Source: Pseudomonadota bacterium (lineage in GTDB: Bacteria; Pseudomonadota; Gammaproteobacteria; Burkholderiales; Burkholderiaceae). From it: a stretch of 16,647 bases of DNA. The stretch lies in NCBI GenBank assembly GCA_023441105.1, contig JAEZQX010000217.1:1-16647 (forward strand), read 5' to 3'. The translations under genes were made by a program, and so were the position numbers. This document shows positions 7,779-16,647 of the stretch, in pieces (within the stretch, counting starts at the first letter, position 1; every line of letters begins with the position of its first letter). Below the pieces are notes generated by a model that was not told the origin of the DNA, searched no databases, and was given only the letters and a program-made list of their open reading frames with translations.

Positions 7779-8927
7779 ATGGCACCGGTAATCACCTGCA
7801 TCGACGATCTCAAGCAACTGGCCCGGCGCAGGGTGCCGCGGATGTTCTTCGACTATGCCGACTCCGGCTCCTGGAGCGAGAGCACCTACCGGGCCAACGA
7901 GGAGGACTTCGCGCGCATCAAGTTCCGCCAGCGGGTCGCGGTGAACATGGAGAACCGCTCCATCGCGAGCACCATGATCGGCGAGAAGGTGGCAATGCCG
8001 GTCGCCATCGCGCCCACCGGCCTGACCGGGATGCAACATGCCGACGGCGAGATCCTGGCGGCGCGCGCCGCCGAGCGGTTCGGCATCCCGTTCACGCTGT
8101 CGACGATGAGCATCTGCTCCATCGAGGACATCGCCGCCGCCACCACCCGGCCGTTCTGGTTCCAGCTCTACGTGATGAAGGACCGCGACTTCATCAACCG
8201 CCTGATCGATCGCGCCAAGGCAGCCAACTGCTCGGCGCTGGTGATCACGCTGGACCTGCAGATCCTCGGCCAGCGCCACAAGGACCTGAAGAACGGCCTG
8301 TCGGCGCCGCCCAAGCCGACGCTGAGGACCATGCTCAACCTCGCGACCAAGCCGCACTGGTGTCTCGGCATGCTCGGCACGCAGCGGCGCACCTTCGGCA
8401 ACATCGTCGGCCATGCCAAGAGCGTGACCGACCTGTCGTCGCTCAGCGCCTGGACGGCGCAGCAGTTCGACCCGTCGCTGAGCTGGGACGACGTCGAATG
8501 GATCAAGAAGCGCTGGGGCGGCAAGATCATCCTCAAGGGGATCCTCGATCCGGAGGATGCCCGCCTGGCGGCGCAGACCGGTGCCGATGCGATCATCGTT
8601 TCCAACCACGGCGGCCGCCAGCTCGACGGCGCCCCCTCGTCGATCGCCGCGCTGCCCGCCATCGTCGAGGCGGTGGGCAACCAGGTCGAGGTGCACCTGG
8701 ACGGCGGCATCCGCTCCGGCCAGGACGTGGTGCGATCGCTGGCGCTGGGCGCACGAGGCGTCTACATCGGCCGTGCCTTCCTCTATGGCCTTGGCGCCAT
8801 GGGCGAGGCCGGCGTCACCCGCTGCCTGCAGATCATCGGCAACGAGCTCGACCTGACGATGGCGTTCTGCGGCCTGCGCGACGTCCAGGACGTCGACAGC
8901 CGGATCCTGTTGCCGGGAAGCTACTAG
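7779..8927 (+). CDS. lldD: FMN-dependent alpha-hydroxy-acid dehydrogenase (L-lactate dehydrogenase-like)
   Basis: TIM-barrel flavoenzyme that oxidises an L-2-hydroxy acid, most likely L-lactate to pyruvate, feeding electrons to the respiratory chain or oxygen. The 382 residues match the family length. FMN and active-site motifs appear in order: APTGLTGMQHADGE near 77-90, TLSTMSICSIEDIA, FQLYVMKDRDF, ITLDLQILGQRHKDLKNG, KIILKGIL with the flavin-contacting Lys, SNHGGRQLDG with catalytic His277 and substrate-binding Arg280, then LDGGIRSGQDVVRSLALGA and IGRAFLYGLGA for the FMN phosphate. GGAGG at 7770-7774 sits 4 bases before the ATG. The exact acid (lactate, glycolate, mandelate) is not readable. 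It is divergent from the puuE, D-2-hydroxyacid dehydrogenase and TAXI-TRAP block, so the region encodes oxidases of both stereo-types. Confidence 0.9.
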   Translation: MAPVITCIDDLKQLARRRVPRMFFDYADSGSWSESTYRANEEDFARIKFRQRVAVNMENRSIASTMIGEKVAMPVAIAPTGLTGMQHADGEILAARAAERFGIPFTLSTMSICSIEDIAAATTRPFWFQLYVMKDRDFINRLIDRAKAANCSALVITLDLQILGQRHKDLKNGLSAPPKPTLRTMLNLATKPHWCLGMLGTQRRTFGNIVGHAKSVTDLSSLSAWTAQQFDPSLSWDDVEWIKKRWGGKIILKGILDPEDARLAAQTGADAIIVSNHGGRQLDGAPSSIAALPAIVEAVGNQVEVHLDGGIRSGQDVVRSLALGARGVYIGRAFLYGLGAMGEAGVTRCLQIIGNELDLTMAFCGLRDVQDVDSRILLPGSY

Positions 8928-8971
8928 CACGCCCTCCAAGCCGTCGCGTCGCGGTCGAGCGGCGCGACCGG

Positions 8972-8997
8972 CAGGCCCACCGGCGACCGTGGGCCTG
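8972..8997 (+). terminator. Hairpin after the L-2-hydroxyacid dehydrogenase gene, likely terminator
   Basis: A perfect 9-bp stem (CAGGCCCAC at 8972-8980 with GTGGGCCTG at 8989-8997) encloses an 8-base loop and starts 45 bases after the stop codon. The downstream AAGTTTGCT is only a weak T-tract, so termination may be partial or the hairpin may act as an RNA boundary before glgB. Confidence 0.5.
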
Positions 8998-9035
8998 AAG
9001 TTTGCTGCCCGGGGGACTTTCCTTCTCCTTCGAAC

Positions 9036-9040
9036 GGAGG
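9036..9040 (+). promoter_or_regulatory. Ribosome-binding site pointing to a TTG start for glgB
   Basis: GGAGG is followed by 6 bases and an in-frame TTG at 9047. The next in-frame starts, ATG 9062 and ATG 9101, have no comparable site at a workable distance. Confidence 0.6.
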
Positions 9041-9046
9041 CGCAAC

Positions 9047-10990
9047 TTGCTGATCACGGACATGCAGAACACCCAGGGCAGCCGCCGCGCGGCCGCGCCC
9101 ATGTCCGATCACGACATCTACCTGTTCAAGGAAGGCAGCCACACGCGGCTCTATGAGCGGCTCGGCTCGCATCCGGGCGAAGTCGACGGCATCGCGGGCA
9201 CCTGGTTCGGCGTCTGGGCGCCCAATGCGCGCCGCGTCAGCGTCATCGGCGAGTTCAACGGCTGGGATCGCGATCGCCATCCGCTCGAGGTGCGCCACGA
9301 CGGTTCGGGTATCTGGCAGGGCTTCGTGCCCGAGGCGGCCCACGGGCATTGCTACAAGTACCACATCGAATCCCACCGCCAGCACGGCGCCATCGAGAAA
9401 GGCGATCCCTTCGCCTTCGCCTGGGAAGAGCCGCCGCGCACCGCGTCACGCATCTGGGCGCTGGAACATGCCTGGCAGGACGCCGAGTGGATGGCCAGCC
9501 GCAAGCACGCCAACGCCATGGATGCGCCGTTCAGCGTCTACGAATGCCACCTCGGCTCGTGGATGCGGCCGCAGGACAATCCGTCCGGCTTCCTCGACTA
9601 CCGCGAGATGGCGCGTCGGCTGGCGCAGTACATCCGCAAGATGGGCTTCACCCACGTCGAGCTGATGCCGGTCACCGAGCATCCGTTCTACGGCTCCTGG
9701 GGCTACCAGACCACCGGCTATTTCGCCCCGACCGCCCGCTACGGCACGCCCGAGGACTTCATGTGGTTCGTCGACCACCTGCACCAGTCCGGCATCGGCG
9801 TGATCCTCGACTGGGTGCCGTCGCATTTCCCGGGCGACGCGCACGGCCTCGTCAACTTCGACGGCACCGCCCTCTACGAGCACGTGGACCCCAAAGAAGG
9901 CTTCCATCCGGAGTGGCAGAGCTACATCTTCAACTACGGCCGCAACGAGGTGCGCGCCTTCCTCACCAGCAGCGCGATGTTCTGGCTGGACAAGTACCAC
10001 ATCGACGGCATCCGGGTCGACGCGGTCGCCTCCATGCTGTACCGCGACTACGGCCGCAAGGCCGGCGAATGGGTGCCCAACAAGTATGGCGGCCATGAGA
10101 ACCTCGAGGCGGTGTCGTTCCTGCGCGATCTGAATTCGGCCGCCTACCGCGACTTTCCGGACGTGCAGATGATCGCCGAGGAATCCACCGCCTGGCCGGG
10201 CGTCTCGCGGCCGGTCTACACCGGCGGCCTCGGCTTCGGCATGAAGTGGAACATGGGCTGGATGCACGACACCCTCGCCTTCTTCAAGGAGGATCCGGTC
10301 AATCGCAAGTACCACCAGGGGCAGCTGACGTTCAGCCTCTGGTATGCGTTCACCGAGAACTTCATGCTCTCGCTGTCGCATGACGAAGTGGTCTACGGCA
10401 AGCGCAGCCTGCTCGAGAAGATGCCCGGCGACGACTGGCAGAAATTCGCCAACCTGCGCCTGCTGTTCGGCTTCATGTGGGCGCATCCGGGCAAGAAGCT
10501 GGTCTTCATGGGCAGCGAGGTCGCCCAGCGCAGCGAATGGTCGCACGACGGCAGCATCGACTGGGGAATCCTCGGCTACCCGCCGCACGAGGCGCTGCAA
10601 CGCTGGGTGGAGGATCTGAACCGCACCTATCGCGAGCAGCCGGCGCTGTTCCAGGTCGACTTCACCGGCGACGGCTTCGAATGGATCGACGCCAGCGACA
10701 CGCAGCAGAACGTCGTCAGCTTCCTGCGCAAGGGCCGCGAGCCGTCGGATGTCGTCGTCGTCGCCGCCAACTTCACCCCGGTGCCGCGCTACAACTACGC
10801 GATCGGCGTGCCCACCGGCGGGCGCTGGCTGGAGATCCTCAACAGCGACGCGACGCTCTACGGCGGCAGCGGCCAGGGCAACATGGGCGGCGCGGAAGCC
10901 GCGCCGGTGCCGGCTCACGGAAGAATGCATTCGCTGTCGCTGACCCTGCCGCCGCTGTCGGTGGTGTTCTTCAAGGCGGCGGGGGAATGA
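9047..10990 (+). CDS. glgB: 1,4-alpha-glucan branching enzyme GlgB
   Basis: Cytoplasmic GH13 enzyme that makes alpha-1,6 branches in glycogen-like glucan. From TTG 9047 the protein has 647 residues. A short N-terminal tail leads to the typical SDHDIYLFKEGSHTRLYE opening, then a CBM48 module, then the GH13 barrel. Catalytic residues are Asp325 (DGIRVDAVASM), Glu378 (MIAEESTAWPG) and Asp446 (LSLSHDEVVYGK). Their spacings of 53 and 68 residues match E. coli GlgB as I recall it (405, 458, 526). DWVPSHFP provides region I. It lacks the extra N-terminal module of longer GlgB proteins. The start is uncertain: TTG 9047 has the best ribosome-binding site, ATG 9062 is the nearest standard codon, and ATG 9101 begins the conserved part. 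Its TGA overlaps the glgE ATG as ATGA, indicating translational coupling. Confidence 0.95.
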   Translation: MLITDMQNTQGSRRAAAPMSDHDIYLFKEGSHTRLYERLGSHPGEVDGIAGTWFGVWAPNARRVSVIGEFNGWDRDRHPLEVRHDGSGIWQGFVPEAAHGHCYKYHIESHRQHGAIEKGDPFAFAWEEPPRTASRIWALEHAWQDAEWMASRKHANAMDAPFSVYECHLGSWMRPQDNPSGFLDYREMARRLAQYIRKMGFTHVELMPVTEHPFYGSWGYQTTGYFAPTARYGTPEDFMWFVDHLHQSGIGVILDWVPSHFPGDAHGLVNFDGTALYEHVDPKEGFHPEWQSYIFNYGRNEVRAFLTSSAMFWLDKYHIDGIRVDAVASMLYRDYGRKAGEWVPNKYGGHENLEAVSFLRDLNSAAYRDFPDVQMIAEESTAWPGVSRPVYTGGLGFGMKWNMGWMHDTLAFFKEDPVNRKYHQGQLTFSLWYAFTENFMLSLSHDEVVYGKRSLLEKMPGDDWQKFANLRLLFGFMWAHPGKKLVFMGSEVAQRSEWSHDGSIDWGILGYPPHEALQRWVEDLNRTYREQPALFQVDFTGDGFEWIDASDTQQNVVSFLRKGREPSDVVVVAANFTPVPRYNYAIGVPTGGRWLEILNSDATLYGGSGQGNMGGAEAAPVPAHGRMHSLSLTLPPLSVVFFKAAGE

Positions 10991-11114
10991 GCGTCGCCGC
11001 ACGGCCGCCCGAAGGCGGCGCGTTCTCCCCCGGGGAGATGGACGCGAAGCGTTCAGAGGGTCGTCCGATGTCCGCCGCCGCACGGCCGTCCGAAGGCGGC
11101 GCGTCCTCCGCCGG
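10987..11114 (+). repeat. REP-like palindromic element with an 81-bp-offset partial duplication
   Basis: Copy one (from 10987) and copy two (from 11068) match at 41 of 47 positions by eye, offset by exactly 81 bases, so both are read in the same frame (MSVAARPPEGGAFSP and MSAAARPSEGGASSA). Copy one contains a perfect hairpin GCCGCC-CGAA-GGCGGC (11004-11019) and a second palindrome CTCCCC-C-GGGGAG (11025-11037), then CGC-GAA-GCG at 11043-11050. This run of short palindromes resembles intergenic repeats of GC-rich betaproteobacteria. Here it is at a gene junction and inside a coding region. Confidence 0.65.
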
Positions 11115-13098
11115 CACCCGCCGCCCCTGGCAGCGGGCGATCATCGAGAACGTCACCCCTCAGGTCGACGGCGGCCGCTTCGCCGCCAAGCGCAGCCTCG
11201 GCGACCGGGTGGTGGTGGAGGCCGACGCCTTCACCGACGGCCACGACGTCCTGCGCTGCCGCCTGCGCTATCGGCACGACAGCGACGCGGACTTCATCGA
11301 ACTGGAGATGGAGCCGCTGGTCAACGACCATTGGCGCGGCGAGTTCAAGGCCGAGAGGCTCGGCCGCTACCGCTATACCGTCAGCGCCTGGGTCGATCGC
11401 TTCCTCACCTGGCAGCATGATTTCGAGCGGCGGATCGAGCCGGCCGACATCGAGACCGCACTGCAGTCCGGCGCCCAGATCGTGCGCGAGGCTGCCGGCC
11501 GCGCCACCGGCGAGGATGCGCAGCGCCTCGAGCAGCATGCGCAGGCGCTGCTCGGGCCGCAGGAGCTCAGCCAGCGCCGCGAGCTGGGCGTGTCGCCAGA
11601 GCTTGCCCAGGCCATGTCCGGCTATCCCGACCGCAGCCACGAGGCGATGCTGGATCGCGAGCTGGTGGTCGTGGTCGATCCGGTGCTGGCGCGCTACAGC
11701 ACCTGGTACGAGCTGTTTCCGCGGTCGGCGGCGCCCGAAGGCGGGCGGCACGGCACCTTCCGCGACTGCATCGCGCAACTGCCGAGAGTCGCGGCGATGG
11801 GATTCGACGTCCTCTACCTGCCGCCGATCCATCCGATCGGACGACTGCAGCGCAAGGGGCCGAACAACACGCTCGAGGCGGGGCCGAACGATCCGGGCAG
11901 CCCCTGGGCGATCGGCGCCGCCGAAGGCGGCCACATGGCCATCCACCCCGAGCTCGGCAGCGAGGCCGATTTCCGCGCCCTGGTGGCGGCGGCGCGCGAG
12001 CATGGCATCGAGGTCGCGCTGGACATCGCCTTCCAGTGCGCGCCGGATCATCCCTACGTGACCAGTCATCCGGAGTGGTTCCAGTGGCGACCGGACGGCA
12101 CCGTCCAGTATGCGGAGAATCCGCCCAAGAAGTACCAGGACATCTATCCGTTCGACTTCGAGAACCCGGACTGGCAGGAGCTGTTCGACGAGCTCAAGCA
12201 GGTCTTCCTGCACTGGATCGGCCAGGGCGTGAGCGTGTTCCGGGTGGACAATCCGCACACCAAGCCGTTCGCATTGTGGGAATGGCTGATCACCGGCATC
12301 AAGGAGCAGCATCCGCAAGCCATCTTCCTGTCCGAGGCCTTCACCCGGCCACGCGTCATGCATCGGCTGGCCAAGCTCGGCTTCTCCCAGTCGTACACCT
12401 ACTTCACCTGGCGCAACACCCGCCAGGAGCTGACCGAATACTTCACCGAGCTGACGGCGCATTCCTCGCGCGAATACTTCCGGCCGAACGCCTGGCCCAA
12501 CACGCCGGACATCCTGCCGGAGTACCTGCAGCTCGGCGGCCGGCCGGCCTTCATGACGCGGCTGGTGCTGGCGGCCACCCTGTCGGCCAACTACGGCATC
12601 TACGGGCCGGCCTTCGAGCTGCTCGAGAACCAGCCGCGGGCGCCGGGCAGCGAGGAGTACCTGAACTCGGAGAAGTACGAGATCCGCCACCGCGACCTGT
12701 CGCAGCCGCACAGCCTGGAAGGCTTCATCACCCGCATCAACCGCATCCGCCGCGGCAACCCGGCCTTGCACGAGAACTGGAACCTGCGCTTCTGCCCGGT
12801 CGACAACGACGCCCTGATCTGCTACTACAAGGCCACCGACGACCTCGCCAACATCGTGCTCACCGTCGTCAACCTCGATCCGCACCATGTGCAATCGGGC
12901 TGGGTGGACCTGCCGCTGCACGACCTGGACATCCGCCACGACAGCGCCTTCCAGGTCCACGACCTGCTCACCGACCAGCGCTTCCTCTGGCACGGCGGGC
13001 GCAACTTCGTCCAGCTCGATCCCCACCGCTCGCCGGCGCATATCCTGTTGGTGCGCAAGCAGGTGCGCTCCGAGCGCGATTTCGACTATTTTTTCTGA
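10987..13098 (+). CDS. glgE: Alpha-1,4-glucan:maltose-1-phosphate maltosyltransferase GlgE
   Basis: Transfers maltosyl units from maltose 1-phosphate to the non-reducing end of alpha-1,4-glucan; cytoplasmic, GH13_3. From ATG 10987 there are 703 residues. Residues 1-45 are a low-complexity, partly duplicated tail encoded by a REP-like element. The GlgE N-domain begins at RPWQRAIIENVTPQ (46-59). The barrel shows DIAFQCAPDHP, nucleophile Asp421 (FRVDNPHTKPF), acid/base Glu450 (FLSEAFTRPR) and Asp508 (WPNTPDIL). The Asp-to-Glu gap of 29 residues equals that recalled for characterised GlgE enzymes. The ATG overlaps the glgB stop. A second in-frame ATG at 11068, with AGAGGG at 11055-11060 and a 7-base gap, would remove the first copy and give 676 residues. 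Either could be used. The gene lies between glgB and treS-pep2 in one transcription direction. Confidence 0.95.
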   Translation: MSVAARPPEGGAFSPGEMDAKRSEGRPMSAAARPSEGGASSAGTRRPWQRAIIENVTPQVDGGRFAAKRSLGDRVVVEADAFTDGHDVLRCRLRYRHDSDADFIELEMEPLVNDHWRGEFKAERLGRYRYTVSAWVDRFLTWQHDFERRIEPADIETALQSGAQIVREAAGRATGEDAQRLEQHAQALLGPQELSQRRELGVSPELAQAMSGYPDRSHEAMLDRELVVVVDPVLARYSTWYELFPRSAAPEGGRHGTFRDCIAQLPRVAAMGFDVLYLPPIHPIGRLQRKGPNNTLEAGPNDPGSPWAIGAAEGGHMAIHPELGSEADFRALVAAAREHGIEVALDIAFQCAPDHPYVTSHPEWFQWRPDGTVQYAENPPKKYQDIYPFDFENPDWQELFDELKQVFLHWIGQGVSVFRVDNPHTKPFALWEWLITGIKEQHPQAIFLSEAFTRPRVMHRLAKLGFSQSYTYFTWRNTRQELTEYFTELTAHSSREYFRPNAWPNTPDILPEYLQLGGRPAFMTRLVLAATLSANYGIYGPAFELLENQPRAPGSEEYLNSEKYEIRHRDLSQPHSLEGFITRINRIRRGNPALHENWNLRFCPVDNDALICYYKATDDLANIVLTVVNLDPHHVQSGWVDLPLHDLDIRHDSAFQVHDLLTDQRFLWHGGRNFVQLDPHRSPAHILLVRKQVRSERDFDYFF

Positions 13099-13161
13099 CG
13101 GAGGCCATCTCCTGCCGCCACCGCCACATCGAGCGCCCCGCTAACCCGCCGCCCTTGCCAG
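13099..13161 (+). other. glgE-treS spacer with an orphan ribosome-binding-like site
   Basis: The 63-bp gap begins with GGAGG (13100-13104), directly after the glgE stop, but no start codon follows at a usable distance in the treS frame. GGAG and CTCC (13109-13112) could pair as a small 4-bp hairpin. The treS ATG at 13162 has no good ribosome-binding site of its own, so treS may depend on translation of glgE. Confidence 0.45.
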
Positions 13162-16644
<3,483 letters not shown>

Positions 16645-16647
16645 CGG

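Noticed and set aside
6681..8939. A 752-codon open frame on the minus strand covering the L-2-hydroxyacid dehydrogenase gene and much of puuE.
   Set aside because: It is antisense or out of frame to two genes with clear catalytic motifs, its translation is Arg/Ala/Gly/Pro-rich with no domain, and long empty frames are expected at this GC content.
10477..10986. Extension of the glgE frame upstream into glgB, giving an 873-residue protein.
   Set aside because: That part is an out-of-frame reading of glgB with a low-complexity Arg/Ala product; the ATGA overlap at 10987 is a far better start.
9446..11083. A 545-codon minus-strand open frame inside glgB.
   Set aside because: Antisense shadow of a well-supported gene with no independent start signal or domain.
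11053..13041. A 662-codon minus-strand open frame covering glgE.
   Set aside because: It mirrors glgE codon bias, has no recognisable protein pattern, and glgE itself has all catalytic motifs.

Overview
The window is a compact, very GC-rich stretch of bacterial chromosome with eight protein-coding genes, short intergenic gaps and no RNA genes, insertion sequences or CRISPR arrays that I can see. Periplasmic and membrane proteins point to a Gram-negative host: a signal-peptide TAXI binding protein, its TRAP permease, and a membrane-anchored C13 peptidase. The glgB-glgE-treS/pep2 set, the PuuE-type allantoinase and a REP-like palindromic element all fit a high-GC proteobacterium. A Burkholderiales-like betaproteobacterium is my best guess, but that is inference without a marker gene.

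Layout. (1) 176-1819, + strand: a multi-pass membrane protein with a C-terminal legumain/caspase-fold peptidase C13 domain. It overlaps tail to tail by 11 bp with the next gene. (2) 1809-7636, - strand, read right to left: puuE (allantoinase), an FAD-linked D-2-hydroxyacid/D-lactate dehydrogenase, a TAXI-family periplasmic binding protein and a fused TRAP permease; the last two are translationally coupled through a GTGA overlap. A 256-bp leader before the TAXI gene carries a palindrome and a four-copy 10-bp tandem repeat. (3) 7779-8927, + strand: an FMN-dependent L-2-hydroxyacid (lactate-type) dehydrogenase, divergent from puuE and followed by a hairpin. (4) 9047-16644, + strand: glgB, glgE and a treS-pep2 fusion, which together encode the GlgE route from trehalose to branched alpha-glucan.

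How the genes may work together. TreS turns trehalose into maltose and the fused Pep2 domain phosphorylates it to maltose 1-phosphate. GlgE adds the maltosyl unit to a growing alpha-1,4-glucan, and GlgB branches the product. The hydroxyacid block has an uptake system plus flavin dehydrogenases of both stereo-types, which suggests use of lactate or a related 2-hydroxy acid. The allantoinase suggests a possible link to purine-derived carbon and nitrogen. The substrate links are inference.

I did not find a clear new defence or mobile system. The most unusual local signals are the REP-like, partly duplicated sequence that is translated as the GlgE N-terminus, the periodic repeat array ahead of the TAXI-TRAP genes, and the membrane-bound C13 peptidase of unknown role.
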